Of a stretch of DNA of 64,000 nucleotides, positions 25,137-36,300 are shown piece after piece (position 1 is the first letter of the stretch; the number at the start of each line of letters is the position of its first letter). Both the position numbers and the translations under genes were made by a program. The stretch covers positions 1-64,000 of the forward strand of contig NZ_RYDL01000001.1 in NCBI RefSeq assembly GCF_003968755.1. The letters are read 5' to 3'. This DNA is from Flavobacterium sp. RSP15 (lineage in GTDB: Bacteria; Bacteroidota; Bacteroidia; Flavobacteriales; Flavobacteriaceae). Below the pieces are notes generated by a model. It was given only the letters and a program-made list of their open reading frames with translations. It did not search any database and was not told the origin of the DNA.

Positions 25137-27557
25137 CTATCTTAAAGTAGCTCCAAGCTCCGTTTCAAAATGATGTTGTAGTTTATTCATTATTTTGTCA
25201 ATTTGTGCATCAGTCAGTGTTTTAGAATTATCTTGAATGATAAAACTTAATGCGTATGATTTTTTTCCTTCAGGAAGGTTTTGACCTTGATATACATCAA
25301 ATAAATTAATATCTTTTAAAAGTGTTTTTTCTGTCTGCCGTGCAATGTTATAAATACTTTCATAAGTTATGTTTTGATCTATAAGCAAAGCCAAATCCCT
25401 GCGCACTTCCGGATATTTTGGAATCTCGGTATATTTTATTTTCGCAGAAATTAATTTTAAAATTAGAGCCCAATTAAAATCCGCAAAAAATACTTCTTGT
25501 TTGATTCCAAAATGTTTCAATATTGATTTTTTTACCACCCCAAATTCTACCAAAGTATCTTTGAGACATCCAATTGCAATTCCTTCAGAAAAAATATCAG
25601 ATGTAACAGGTAAATTTTGTGTTTTTTGAATCCCTAATCTTGAAAGGATTCCGTGGACATAGCCTTTAAACAAAAAGAAATCAGAGGGTTTTTGAGCGTT
25701 AGTCCAATTTTCTTGATTTCTGTTTCCGGAAAGAAATAAAGTCAAATGTTTTTTCTCTTCATAACCAGCAAGATAGTTGTGGTATGATTTTCCAAATTCA
25801 AATAATTTTAAATCGGAATTTTTACGATTAATATTATAGGAAACAGCCTCTAATCCGGAGAATAACAGGGATTGTCGCATTGTTGATAAATCAGCACTTA
25901 ACGGATTTAGCATTGTTACGTTGTGTTCTTCTTTAAGTATTTCACTCAGCGCTACATAAGAAGCGGTCGTCAGTGAATTAGCCATCATCTCATTAAATCC
26001 TTGAGAATTTAATTGTGTGGCAATCAGATTTTGTATTTTATAGTCTTCGTTTCTGGGAGAATTAGAAACAGTAGCATTCAATTTTTTTGAAAATTTAATG
26101 TTATTGTAACCATAAACCCTTAATATTTCTTCAATTACATCAATTTCTCTTTGTACATCAACCCGGTAAGCCGGAATGGTTAAACCTAAACCTGCGTCAG
26201 AAACACTATTGATTTTAATTTCTAATGACGCTAAGATTTGTTTGATCGTATCTTTTGGTAATTCCTGACCAATTATTTTAGCGACTTTACTAAAATTTAA
26301 AAACACTGAAAAGTCTTCCAATTTTTTTGGATACATATCCACAACATCAGATGTTATTTCGCCTCCTGCTACTTCTTGTATTAATAGAGCTGCTCTTTTT
26401 AGGGCGTATGCGGTAATGGTTGGGTCAATTCCTCTTTCAAATCGAAAGGAAGCATCCGTATTCAATTGATGTCTTTTCGCTGTTTTACGAATACTTACGG
26501 GATTAAAATAAGCACTTTCCAGAAAAATAGAATTGGTATGTTCACCTACTCCTGATTTTTTTCCGCCAAAAACACCGGCAATACATAAAGGTCCTTTTTC
26601 ATCACAAATCATTAAATCTTCTTCGTGTAAGGTTCTTTCTACATCATCAAGAGTAATGAATTTAGTTCCGGCAGGAAGTGTTTGTACGAGTATCTTTCCA
26701 TTAATTTTTGCAGTATCAAAGGCATGAAGTGGTTGACCCAGCTCATGTAAAACATAATTGGTTACATCTACAATATTATTTTTAGGATTGATTCCAATAG
26801 CTTTCAATCGGTTTTGCAACCAAGCTGGTGATGGTTTTACCTCTATACCAGAAATGGTTACACCACAATATCTAGGAGCCAGTTTAGACTCTTTGACATC
26901 AATATCAATTTTTAAGGTTCTTTTATCTACTCTAAAATTACTTACCGAAGGGGTGATCAGTTCTACATTGACACCGCTTTGCAGCATTCCTGCTCTCAAA
27001 TCCCGAGCAGTTCCCAAATGGCTCATGGCATCAGCACGATTGGGTGTCAATCCAATTTCGAAAACTTCGTCATTTTCAATTTTAAAAACGGTGGATGCAG
27101 GAGTTCCTGCTGCTAAAGCATCGTCCAGTATCATAATTCCGTCATGGCTATCGCCTAGTCCTAGTTCATCTTCTGCACAAATCATTCCGTGACTTTCTTG
27201 TCCGCGAATTTTTCCTTTTTTTATTATAAAAGCAATTCCCGAGGCGTCATATAATGTGGTTCCAATAGTAGCAACCGGCACTTTTTGTCCTGCAGCAACA
27301 TTAGTGGCACCACATACAATCTGTACAGGAACGCCATTTCCTAAATCGACTGTGGTAATTTTTAATCGGTCAGCATCCGGATGTTGGATGCACGTAAGCA
27401 CGTGTCCCACAACAATGCCTTCTAATCCGCCTTTTACGGATTGGTATTTATCAACAATTTCTACTTCTAATCCTAAATCAGTTAGTAATGCTGCAGTTTC
27501 CTCGGATTTCCAGTCTATTTTAATAAATTGTTTTAACCAGTTGTAAGATATTTTCAT
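25137..27557 (-). CDS. pheT: phenylalanine--tRNA ligase beta subunit
   Basis: An 806-residue subunit of the alpha2-beta2 phenylalanyl-tRNA synthetase. Domains in order: N-terminal helix region, tRNA-binding OB domain (about 40-155, GLEGIVVGHVLTC), B3/4 editing domain (DVTNYVLHELGQPLHAFD), B5 domain (about 405-475), the inactive synthetase-like domain, and a C-terminal ferredoxin-fold anticodon-binding domain (about 710-806, PKYPEVRRDLALLID). Length is standard. pheS is not adjacent, so the two subunit genes are separated in this genome. Confidence 0.97.
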   Translation of the reverse strand: MKISYNWLKQFIKIDWKSEETAALLTDLGLEVEIVDKYQSVKGGLEGIVVGHVLTCIQHPDADRLKITTVDLGNGVPVQIVCGATNVAAGQKVPVATIGTTLYDASGIAFIIKKGKIRGQESHGMICAEDELGLGDSHDGIMILDDALAAGTPASTVFKIENDEVFEIGLTPNRADAMSHLGTARDLRAGMLQSGVNVELITPSVSNFRVDKRTLKIDIDVKESKLAPRYCGVTISGIEVKPSPAWLQNRLKAIGINPKNNIVDVTNYVLHELGQPLHAFDTAKINGKILVQTLPAGTKFITLDDVERTLHEEDLMICDEKGPLCIAGVFGGKKSGVGEHTNSIFLESAYFNPVSIRKTAKRHQLNTDASFRFERGIDPTITAYALKRAALLIQEVAGGEITSDVVDMYPKKLEDFSVFLNFSKVAKIIGQELPKDTIKQILASLEIKINSVSDAGLGLTIPAYRVDVQREIDVIEEILRVYGYNNIKFSKKLNATVSNSPRNEDYKIQNLIATQLNSQGFNEMMANSLTTASYVALSEILKEEHNVTMLNPLSADLSTMRQSLLFSGLEAVSYNINRKNSDLKLFEFGKSYHNYLAGYEEKKHLTLFLSGNRNQENWTNAQKPSDFFLFKGYVHGILSRLGIQKTQNLPVTSDIFSEGIAIGCLKDTLVEFGVVKKSILKHFGIKQEVFFADFNWALILKLISAKIKYTEIPKYPEVRRDLALLIDQNITYESIYNIARQTEKTLLKDINLFDVYQGQNLPEGKKSYALSFIIQDNSKTLTDAQIDKIMNKLQHHFETELGATLR

Positions 27558-27578
27558 CTTTTAATTTTAATGAGACTG

Positions 27579-27613
27579 CAAATATAAGGATTGCAGTTTG
27601 GAGTAAAAAACAA
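27579..27613 (-). promoter_or_regulatory. candidate promoter of pheT
   Basis: On the minus strand TATATTTG (27579-27586) matches the -7 box, with TTG at 27611-27613, a spacing of 24 bp that is one base longer than usual. The -7 box is about 22 bp upstream of the start codon. Confidence 0.45.
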
Positions 27614-27792
27614 TTTTTTTGGTTTTTTACAACTCATTTATATGGATTGACTACGAATTAAAAATACAGATAAAGGAATCTTAAATATAATTATATGTGA
27701 ATTAAATAATAAAATCAGGTTAAAAAAACACATATTTAAATTTAATGCTATTACTTGAATGAATTGTGCTATTCTAAAGAGAAATAGGTAAC

Positions 27793-27800
27793 TATATTTG
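27793..27800 (+). promoter_or_regulatory. candidate -7 box of the aldehyde dehydrogenase gene
   Basis: TATATTTG matches TAnnTTTG exactly, 23 bp upstream of the start codon. The closest upstream TTG is 26 bp away, so a regulated promoter with a poor -33 is possible. Confidence 0.45.
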
Positions 27801-27823
27801 ATAAAATATAAACAGAAAACAAT

Positions 27824-29329
27824 ATGGATAACGTAGCACAAAGACCTGAATTTAAGGCAAAATATGATAATTATATTGGGGGAAAGTTTGTTGCACCAAT
27901 TAAAGGGGAGTACTTTGATGTTGTTTCTCCTATTGACGGAAAAGTATTTACACAAGCAGCACATTCCAGTAAAGACGATTTAGACTTGGCGGTCAACAAA
28001 GCTCATGAAGCTTTTCAGACGTGGGGTAAAACATCAGCTACAGAACGCAGCAATATATTGAATAAAATTGCTCAGGTTATGGAAGACAATCTGGAATACC
28101 TCGCTATTGTTGAAACTATTGATAATGGGAAGGCCATTCGAGAAACATTAGCGGCCGATATGCCCCTAGCAATTGATCACTTTCGTTATTTTGCCGGAGT
28201 AATCCGTGCAGAAGAAAGTTCAATAACTGAATTAGATTCGCAAACCGTTTCGATAGCTTTAAGTGAACCTTTAGGGGTAATTGCCCAAATCATTCCTTGG
28301 AATTTCCCTATTTTAATGGCTATCTGGAAATTAGCTCCTGCATTGGCCGCAGGAAATACTGTAGTTTTGAAACCAGCTGAAAGTACACCAATTTCGATTC
28401 TTGTTCTGATGGAATTAATTGGCGATTTACTTCCTCCGGGAGTCATTAATATTGTGAATGGTTTTGGTGCTGAATTGGGAAGAGCTTTAGTAACCAACAA
28501 AAAAGTTTCTAAAGCAGCCTTTACCGGATCAACCACAACAGGGCGTTTAGTGATGCAATATGCCACCGAAAACATTATTCCTGTAACCTTGGAATTGGGA
28601 GGAAAATCACCAAATATTTTTATGAAATCAGTAGGAGATGCGGACGATGATTTTTTTGATAAAGCCATTGAAGGTGCCGTCATGTTTGCTTTAAATAACG
28701 GTGAAATTTGTACTTGTCCGTCCAGATTATTAGTGCATGAAGATATTTATGATAAATTTATCTCCCGAGTAATTGAAAGAACAGCAGCTATAAAACTAGG
28801 AAATCCGTTAGACAGAACTACAATGATGGGAGCACAAGCTTCATTAGTTCAAAAAGAAAAAATCCTAAGTTATATAAAATTAGGAAAAGAAGAAGGGGCA
28901 GAACTCTTGATAGGTGGTGAAGAAAATAAATTAGAAGGTGATCTTGAAGGAGGATATTATATCAAACCAACACTTTTCAAAGGACACAACAAAATGCGTA
29001 TTTTTCAGGAAGAGATCTTTGGACCTGTTTTAGCCGTGACTACTTTTAAAACAACAGAAGAAGCGATTGCCATTGCAAATGACACGATGTATGGCTTAGG
29101 AGCCGGACTCTGGACACGTGATGCACACGAAATTTATCAGGTTCCTAGAGCGATTCAAGCAGGTCGCGTTTGGATTAATCAATACCATTCCTATCCTGCA
29201 GGGGCTCCTTTTGGAGGTTATAAACAATCCGGAATTGGTCGCGAAAATCATAAAATGATGTTGGGACACTACCGTCAGACAAAAAATATGCTGATTTCTT
29301 ATGATAAAAACAAATTAGGTTTCTTTTAA
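27824..29329 (+). CDS. aldehyde dehydrogenase, AcoD/ExaC type
   Basis: A 501-residue NAD(P)+-dependent enzyme oxidising aldehydes to acids. Visible marks are the PWNFP motif (about 158-162), the cofactor-binding FTGSTTTGR segment (about 233-241), Glu257 in LELGGKSP and catalytic Cys296 in [11 protein letters not shown]. The GEICTCPSR form and the DUF779 gene downstream point to the acetaldehyde dehydrogenase AcoD/ExaC group. Likely an inducible unit controlled by the AraC regulator encoded convergently downstream. Confidence 0.9.
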   Translation: MDNVAQRPEFKAKYDNYIGGKFVAPIKGEYFDVVSPIDGKVFTQAAHSSKDDLDLAVNKAHEAFQTWGKTSATERSNILNKIAQVMEDNLEYLAIVETIDNGKAIRETLAADMPLAIDHFRYFAGVIRAEESSITELDSQTVSIALSEPLGVIAQIIPWNFPILMAIWKLAPALAAGNTVVLKPAESTPISILVLMELIGDLLPPGVINIVNGFGAELGRALVTNKKVSKAAFTGSTTTGRLVMQYATENIIPVTLELGGKSPNIFMKSVGDADDDFFDKAIEGAVMFALNNGEICTCPSRLLVHEDIYDKFISRVIERTAAIKLGNPLDRTTMMGAQASLVQKEKILSYIKLGKEEGAELLIGGEENKLEGDLEGGYYIKPTLFKGHNKMRIFQEEIFGPVLAVTTFKTTEEAIAIANDTMYGLGAGLWTRDAHEIYQVPRAIQAGRVWINQYHSYPAGAPFGGYKQSGIGRENHKMMLGHYRQTKNMLISYDKNKLGFF

Positions 29330-29355
29330 TAAACTTCTGATTATTGGTTAATTTT

Positions 29356-29388
29356 AAATCTGACAGATTGTATAATTTGTCAGGTTTT
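29356..29388 (+). terminator. possible terminator after the aldehyde dehydrogenase gene
   Basis: ATCTGACA pairs with TGTCAGGT (one T-G pair) across a 12-base loop, followed by TTTT. If active it would separate or attenuate expression of the DUF779 gene. Confidence 0.5.
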
Positions 29389-29580
29389 ATCTTTAAATAA
29401 ATTTCACCAAGAGCCACAATGATTAATTAGAAATTTTTGTTCTGAAAAAAAATCCTTTGAACCATGAAGAGATTAATGCTTACTAAGGTTAAAAACGTAA
29501 CTTTCTTAAGTTAATAATGCTCTAAAAAGATACTGAAATTTTAGTATCACTTAACGGATATTTTATTAAATAATTTTATA

Positions 29581-29955
29581 ATGACAAAACGAATCGATGC
29601 CACAGAAAAAGCAATAGCATTAATCAAAATTTTACAGGAAAAACATGGCGATTTAATGTTTTATCAAGCGGGGGGCTGTTGCGAAGGAACACAGCCACAA
29701 TGTTTTGAAAAAGGGGGTTTTTATCAACGCATGGGCGACGTATGTATTGGAACTATCGAGAATACGGAGTTTTGGGTGGATAAGGATTTATTTGAATATT
29801 GGAAACATGCCCATTTTACTTTGGATGTGATTGATGCATTTGGCGTAGGAGGTTTTTCATTAGAAACACCATTGAAAAAAACATTCCGAGTCGAATACAG
29901 AATTTTTACACCTGAAGAAGAACTATCACTTGAGCCAGTAACCTTTATTGAATGA
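29581..29955 (+). CDS. DUF779 domain protein
   Basis: A 124-residue cytosolic protein. The pattern FYQAGGCCEGTQPQC at about 28-42 and the later FWVDKDLFEYW segment define DUF779. The paired cysteines suggest a metal or redox role, but none is proven. Genes of this family are commonly found beside AcoD/ExaC aldehyde dehydrogenases, as here (251 bp downstream). Its stop codon is directly adjacent to the stop codon of the convergent AraC gene, with no spacer. Confidence 0.88.
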   Translation: MTKRIDATEKAIALIKILQEKHGDLMFYQAGGCCEGTQPQCFEKGGFYQRMGDVCIGTIENTEFWVDKDLFEYWKHAHFTLDVIDAFGVGGFSLETPLKKTFRVEYRIFTPEEELSLEPVTFIE

Positions 29956-30879
29956 TCAATTTACGCATAATAATTGGTACTGTTTGGGGGTAATTCCTTC
30001 GTGTTTTTTAAATAACCGAATGAAATAATTACAATCTTCAAACCCGGATAAATAACAAACTTCATTAATTTGTATGGTTGGGTTTTTGAGCAATTGTTTC
30101 GCACATCTCATTTTTTCGCTAATCACAAATTCAATCGGACTCATTCCTAGTTCTCTTTTGAAAAACCGATAGAACGAGGCGGTACTCATACAGGCTTTTT
30201 CACTTAAATGTTTCATACTGAAATTTTCTTTCAGATTCAATCGAATGTATTCTACCACTTGTGTAATGGGATTTTTTTGGTCAATAAATAAGCCATCATC
30301 AATAGCTTTTGCGGTTTGGGTTTGTATTATTCGGATCAATAATTCCTGTAAAGTCAAATCAGCCAGAGCATCTTTAGTAATAGACGTACTCATGCATTCT
30401 TTGATTAATTTATTGATGGTACCTGCCAGCTCTACATTGTTGTAGAAAAAATAATTTTGGTAGTTTAATTGCCAAAATTGGTCGTTTCCGTCTTTAGGAT
30501 ACCGTTCGTTCAAAAACTGTAAGGTATCTATAATCTTAGTTTGCTCTATGGCCAAAGCCAAACACTGTGTTGGATTTTTTCTTGTAGCCTCCGGGAAATC
30601 AATTTTCATTTCTACATTTGAGGGAATCACTACTGTTTCTCCTGGTAAGTACACAAAGCTCGGATCATCAAAAAGATGCATCACTTTTTTACCTCTGAGC
30701 ATGCTGGTCACTACAAAATCATTAAATTTTAGAGGGACTAATGCCGATGATTCATAAGTTTCAAAAAGATTTAGTTCGCAATGGTTCAAAGAGTAAACCG
30801 TTCGGTTCTCCACTAATGTTTTTAACGATTTCTCGTTTGATAAATGCGGCGGAATGATGAAGGTACGATTACTATTCAT
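29956..30879 (-). CDS. AraC family transcriptional regulator
   Basis: A 307-residue DNA-binding regulator. The C-terminal about 100 residues hold two helix-turn-helix motifs (MKHLSEKACMSTASFYRFFK; INEVCYLSGFEDCNYFIRLF) with the GITPKQYQ ending of the family. The N-terminal about 190 residues match an AraC-type effector-binding or dimerisation domain. Placed tail-to-tail with the DUF779 gene, it is a plausible local regulator of the aldehyde dehydrogenase gene, responding to an aldehyde or alcohol; that link is inference from context. Confidence 0.9.
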   Translation of the reverse strand: MNSNRTFIIPPHLSNEKSLKTLVENRTVYSLNHCELNLFETYESSALVPLKFNDFVVTSMLRGKKVMHLFDDPSFVYLPGETVVIPSNVEMKIDFPEATRKNPTQCLALAIEQTKIIDTLQFLNERYPKDGNDQFWQLNYQNYFFYNNVELAGTINKLIKECMSTSITKDALADLTLQELLIRIIQTQTAKAIDDGLFIDQKNPITQVVEYIRLNLKENFSMKHLSEKACMSTASFYRFFKRELGMSPIEFVISEKMRCAKQLLKNPTIQINEVCYLSGFEDCNYFIRLFKKHEGITPKQYQLLCVN

Positions 30880-30954
30880 AAATTTAAACTTTAAAAAAGG
30901 AAAAGTCTAAATTTAAAGTAAATAACTTAAATTTTAGTGCTATTTATGGAATAT

Positions 30955-31818
30955 TTAAATTAATTCTTCGACGTGTTTTTTTATGTTTTCCGCCATTTTT
31001 TTAGTGGGCAGATCATTGGCATCCATGCCAAAAGGATCTTCAATTTCTTCGGCAATCAGCTCTAAACTTGCTAAAACATAAAAGATAAATACCACAACCG
31101 GAATTACATAATATCCCAAACTAAACACGTATCCAAAAGGCAAAGTCAGTACATAAATAAAAATAAATTTTTTGATAAAAGCACTGTATGAATAGGGGAT
31201 AGGAGTGTTTTTTATACGTTCACAGGCACCACAAATATCAGTAAACGAATGAACTTCAGCATTTAAAATCAAGAGTTGGTCGCCTGTTATTTTTTTAGAA
31301 ACATACAAATCATTGATTTTTTGAAACATCATTTTTGCGACCTGATTGGGCTTGTGTTTGTGATGATCAATGTCTAAATCCAGATCGTCAAAAAGTTGCA
31401 GGCTGGTGTCACGGTCGTTTAAATGTTTATGTAAAATTGAGGCATACCCGGGAATTATTTTGCGAAAGAAATTACGATCTTTTTCGTCCTGCAACATTGC
31501 AGACAATTTAATGGATAAATTACGACTGTTATTTACCAATGATCCCCATAATTTTCTTCCTTCCCACCAGCGATCATAAGCTGTATTGGTTCGGTAGGCT
31601 AATAATAATGAAATTACAAAACCCAACATTCCGTGCATTATTGAAATGTTTTTTACGGGACTGTTATCCGGCAAATGCCAATATTCAATTTCAAAATACC
31701 CTATTACACCGGAATAAATACCAATAAGTAGCATCATTGGTATCAATTTCCGAAAAGTATCGGCTTTGCTTAAATGGAAAATAAAACTAATCCAATCTTT
31801 AGGGTTATACGAAGTCAT
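30955..31818 (-). CDS. bestrophin family chloride-channel-like protein
   Basis: A 287-residue membrane protein of the bestrophin/UPF0187 family, with hydrophobic segments near 25-45, 60-75, 210-230 and 235-260. The family pattern LLAYRTNTAYDRWWEGRKLW (about 74-93) is clear, and the C-terminal EEIEDPFGMDANDLP motif is typical. Bacterial bestrophins form pentameric ion channels; ion selectivity is not predictable here. It is about 75 bp upstream of the AraC gene start on the same strand, but no functional link is evident. Confidence 0.9.
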   Translation of the reverse strand: MTSYNPKDWISFIFHLSKADTFRKLIPMMLLIGIYSGVIGYFEIEYWHLPDNSPVKNISIMHGMLGFVISLLLAYRTNTAYDRWWEGRKLWGSLVNNSRNLSIKLSAMLQDEKDRNFFRKIIPGYASILHKHLNDRDTSLQLFDDLDLDIDHHKHKPNQVAKMMFQKINDLYVSKKITGDQLLILNAEVHSFTDICGACERIKNTPIPYSYSAFIKKFIFIYVLTLPFGYVFSLGYYVIPVVVFIFYVLASLELIAEEIEDPFGMDANDLPTKKMAENIKKHVEELI

Positions 31819-31834
31819 TCAGATTTTTTATTTG

Positions 31835-31842
31835 CAAAAATA
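31835..31842 (-). promoter_or_regulatory. candidate -7 box of the bestrophin gene
   Basis: On the minus strand this reads TATTTTTG, 17 bp upstream of the start codon. No -33 TTG at standard spacing. Confidence 0.35.
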
Positions 31843-31971
31843 AACTAAAATGAACTTTCTGGTTCTAAATAAGGAACCAAAATTTTTGACTGTAAACTAC
31901 CATTCATTTTGTCTTTAAAATTCGAAAATTGAGCCATGGAAAAAAGAACAAAATTGTGAATTATTGTCAAA

Positions 31972-33285
31972 TTAAAAAATAAGATTTCCCGCCAATTCTC
32001 GAAGTGCAATTTCAGATAATTTGCCTTGAAATTGGGCGTTACTATAGCGAACCTTTGCATTAACATAATTCAATTGTGCGGTTCTGAATTCTAGAGTGGT
32101 AATGGTTCCAATGCGAAATTTATCTAAAGTTATAGTCAAATTCTGTTGGGCTATTGCTTGATTTTTTTCTTCCAATGTTATCAATTCTAAATTGGTCAAA
32201 TAGGTTTGATAGGAGGTTGCCAATTGAGCATTTAGGATCAAATTTTGTTGCTGAATTGATATTTTGGAATTTTCAATTTGAATTTTTGCTATTTTTTCAT
32301 TTCTATTTTGAGAAAATCCATCAAACAGGTTTAATGTTGCTGTAAAGCCATAATTAAAACCTCTGGATTGCGATTGTGTGACGAAACCAAGACTGGATTG
32401 ACTTTCTGAAAAGTTATAGGCCGTATTAACTCTGATTGTAGGATAACGTCCTGCTTTGATTTGCTTCAATTGCAATTCAGCTACTCTTTTATTGATGATC
32501 TGAGCTTCTAATTGTGGGTTTTGCTTTTCGGCCAGCACAGTAAGTTCCGGAAGAAATAACAGTCGGTCTACTGCAAGTACATCGATTACTTTAAAATTAA
32601 TTTTAAGATCTCTAGCCATAATTTGATTCAGCAGGATTTTGCTGTTAGCATAGAGTTCTTTTTGTCTTAAAAGTGCGACTTGGTCTGTATTTAAATCTAC
32701 CTGAGCATTCAAAACCTCTAATTTAGATGCTTTTCCGATTGTAAATCGGTTTTGTGCTAAAATTAGTCTCTGATTTGAAATAACAATTGTCGTATCCAGA
32801 GCGGCCAATTGTTGTTGCTGTTGCACTAAATCATAATATGCAGCATTTACGTCACTAATTTTAGTAATTAAGGTCAGCTTTAATTGGGCTTCCCCAAGTT
32901 TTTGTAACTCTTTGAGCTGGTTCATTCGAGCAAACATTCGGAATCCGTCAAAAATGGTCCAGTCCAGACCGACACCATAACTCAAACTGTTATTTTTAGC
33001 ATTGTCTAATTCCGTTTCTGCACCGTCTTGCCTGGTTTGGGAACTATTTTGAACGCTGTTATTGTCCACTACAGAAGCTGTTACGATGGGTAACATTCCT
33101 GCATTTCCAACCGCTACGTTTGTTTTTTCTATTTTTAAATTATTGGCTGCAATTTTTATTTCGTAATTATTTTCCAATGCTATTTTTATGGCACTTTCCA
33201 ATGTTAGCACTTCTTGTGCTTGGGTATTTAAAATACAAAAGAAAATTAAAATTAAACTGCGAAAGAGTATTTTAGTATTTGTCAT
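31972..33285 (-). CDS. TolC family outer-membrane efflux protein
   Basis: A 437-residue outer-membrane channel of an RND efflux system. The frame is open from 33375, overlapping the pump gene by 38 bp, but the ATG at 33283-33285 is preferred because it begins a clean signal peptide (MTNTKILFRSLILIFFC, cleaved after TQAQ). Two OEP repeats with long coiled-coil helices follow. It is the last gene of the adaptor-pump-channel operon. Confidence 0.9.
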   Translation of the reverse strand: MTNTKILFRSLILIFFCILNTQAQEVLTLESAIKIALENNYEIKIAANNLKIEKTNVAVGNAGMLPIVTASVVDNNSVQNSSQTRQDGAETELDNAKNNSLSYGVGLDWTIFDGFRMFARMNQLKELQKLGEAQLKLTLITKISDVNAAYYDLVQQQQQLAALDTTIVISNQRLILAQNRFTIGKASKLEVLNAQVDLNTDQVALLRQKELYANSKILLNQIMARDLKINFKVIDVLAVDRLLFLPELTVLAEKQNPQLEAQIINKRVAELQLKQIKAGRYPTIRVNTAYNFSESQSSLGFVTQSQSRGFNYGFTATLNLFDGFSQNRNEKIAKIQIENSKISIQQQNLILNAQLATSYQTYLTNLELITLEEKNQAIAQQNLTITLDKFRIGTITTLEFRTAQLNYVNAKVRYSNAQFQGKLSEIALRELAGNLIF

Positions 33286-33337
33286 AATTGTTTTTTTTGT
33301 CACAGATAAATCCTTGTCATTTGTTGCTCCGTTCACA

Positions 33338-36300
33338 TTATTGAACTTCTTTTTCATATTCTTCAATATGATCAAATTCAGGATAATGTTTTCTAGCTTT
33401 AGACCACATTAAGTACATGGCAGGGATTACAAATAAAGTTAGAATTAAAGAGAAAATTGTTCCGCCAACAATGACAACTCCCATTCCAATTCTACTGGTA
33501 GATGCTTCTCCTAAAGATAAGGCAATAGGCAAAGCTCCCAATGAAATAGCTAAACTAGTCATTAAAATAGGACGAAGTCTGGATTCAGAAGCTTCTAAAA
33601 TAGCCTCCAGTTTTGGTTTTCCTTCTTCTCTCAGTTTATTGGCAAACTCAACTATCAAAATCCCATTCTTCGTGACTAATCCAATAAGCATTACCGTTCC
33701 AATTTGGCTGAAAATATTCCACGTCTGATCAAACAACCAAAGGGAGAATAAAGCACCTGCAACAGCCATTGGAACTGTCAAAATAATAATTAAAGGATCG
33801 ATAAAACTCTCAAATTGTGCTGCCAGAATCAAAAATATTAACAGTAAAGCCAATCCAAAAGCAAAAGAGGTATTAGAACTACTCTCTACATAATCCCTGG
33901 ATTCGCCCCCTAAATCAGTGGTAAAAGTGTCGTCAAGTACTTTCGCTTTAATTTCATTCATGGCATCAATTCCATCACTGATACTTTTTCCCGGGGCTAA
34001 TCCGGCAGTTACAGTGGCTGACATGTATCGGTTATTGTGGTACAATTGTGGCGGATTGCTCTGTTCTTGAATACTAACAACATTATCCATTTGGATTAAT
34101 TCTCCACTACTATTTTTTACATACATAGCAGTTAAATCCAAAGGTTTGGATCGGTCTTCTTGTTCAAATTGTCCAATGACCTGATATTGTTTTCCATTGC
34201 GCATAAAATAACCAAAACGCTGTCCGCTCAAAGAAAGTTGTAAGGTTTGTGCAATATCCATAACAGATATACCTAAACTTTTCGCTTTTTCCCGATCAAT
34301 AGTAACATTGATTTCGGGTTTGTTAAATTTTAGGTTAACATCGGTAACCGAAAACGTAGGGTTTTTGTCAGCCTCATCCATAAATTCAGGAATCTTTTTT
34401 TCCAATTGTTCAAAATTAGGAGCCTGAATAATGTATTCAATTGGTAGACCTCCACGTCTGTTTACTGCAATAGTAGGTTCCTCAATAACTGAAGTCTTAA
34501 TTTCGGGATATTTTTTTGTTAATCTGTTTAATTTTTCTGCAATTTCCTTTTGAGATTTTTCTCGTTCTCCTGTTTCTGAGAGTGCCAGTCGAATCATTCC
34601 ACTATTTACAGAGGAGGAACCCCATCCCGGTGATGTAATTACCAAAGCAACCTCTTTTTCCGGAATAGAATCATCTACTAATTGTGATAATTCTTGCATA
34701 AAGCGGTCCGTGTATTCGTAGGACGAACCCTCAGGAGTTGTCATTCTCATGACAAGAGCACTACGGTCATCGTAAGGAGCAGTTTCTTTTTGCAATAAAT
34801 TAAAAAATACATATATTAATCCAAAACAAGCTATAAGAATGGGAAAACTGATCCATTTTCGTTTCATAAAAGTACTTAATGCACTGGCATAACCACTATT
34901 TAATCTTTGGTAAAATGGTTCCGAATAAATATAGAATTTTGATTTTTTTTGTTCCCCGCCTTTCATCAAATAGGCATTTAACATCGGTGTTAATGTTAAT
35001 GAGACAAAAGCCGAAATTAATACTGCGGCTCCTATGACAACGCCAAACTCCCGAAATAGCCGCCCAACAAATCCTTCCAGAAAAATTACCGGTAAAAATA
35101 CGGCTGCTAAAGTTATTGAAATAGAGATTACAGCAAAAAAGATCTCATTAGAGCCTTTTATAGCTGCCTCAATTGGAGACATCCCTTCTTCGACCTTCTT
35201 AAAAATATTTTCCGTGACAACAATTCCATCATCAACGACCAGCCCTGTAGCAAGAACAATAGCTAATAAAGTCAGTACATTTATCGAGAAACCAAAAAGA
35301 TACATGATGAAGAACGTTGCAATTAGCGAAACCGGTATGTCAATTAAGGGTCTAATGGCAATAGCCCAATCTCTAAAGAATAAATAAATGATCAGAATTA
35401 CCAGAATGATAGAAATTAATAAGGTTTCAGCCACTTCAATAACGGATTTTTTTACAAAAATAGTGCTGTCAATAACAATGTTTAATTTAATATCTTTGGG
35501 TAAATCCTTTTTTAATTTATCGTATTCTAGGTAGAATTCTTTTGAAATATCTAAATAATTTGCACCAGGAAGCGGAACTATAGCTACACCCACTAACGGT
35601 AAACCGGATTGCGTCATTTTTGTTTCCAGATTTTCAGGTCCTAAAACCGCTGTACCTATATCACTAAAAAGAACCGTTTTTGCTCCTTCGGAACGAATGA
35701 TAATATTATTGAACTCTTCGGCTGTAGATAAATTTCCAGCTGTTTTTACTGTTAATTCCGTATTATCGCCCGTTATTTTTCCAGAAGGGAGTTCTACATT
35801 TTGTTGATTTAAGGCATCTCTAACTTCGGCTACGGAACATCCGTAAGCGGCTAATTTGACAGGATCAATCCATAAACGCATGGCAAATCTCTGTTGTCCC
35901 CAAATTTGAACTCCACTGACTCCAGGGATTGTTTCTAATCTTTGGGCAATAACATTTTCAGCATAATCACTTAATTCTAGGGAATTTCTGGAATCACTTT
36001 GAACTGTCATCGAAATAATGGCACGACTATCGGCATCTGCTTTAGAGACAACAGGAGGGGAATCAATGTCTTCTGGCAAATTTCGTACTGCCTGAGATAC
36101 TTTATCCCGGACATCATTTGCGGCAGCTTCAAGATCCTTACCTAAATTAAATTCAATGGTTATGCTGCTGTTTCCTTGGGTACTCGACGAAGTAATGTTT
36201 CGAATTCCTTCAATAGAATTGATTGCTTTTTCTATAGGCTCGGTAATTTGTGACTCAATAATATCCGCATTTGCTCCGGCATAATTGGTTCGAATCGAAA

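Noticed and set aside
26758-27192. 144-codon plus-strand frame opposite pheT
   Set aside because: Antisense shadow of pheT; no signal peptide or domain, and pheT is certain.
27638-27964. 108-codon minus-strand frame at the start of the aldehyde dehydrogenase gene
   Set aside because: Cys/Ile/Phe-rich, covers the promoter region and the 5' end of a certain gene; no family pattern.
28186-28683. 165-codon minus-strand frame opposite the aldehyde dehydrogenase gene
   Set aside because: Antisense shadow of a conserved gene with no protein family pattern.
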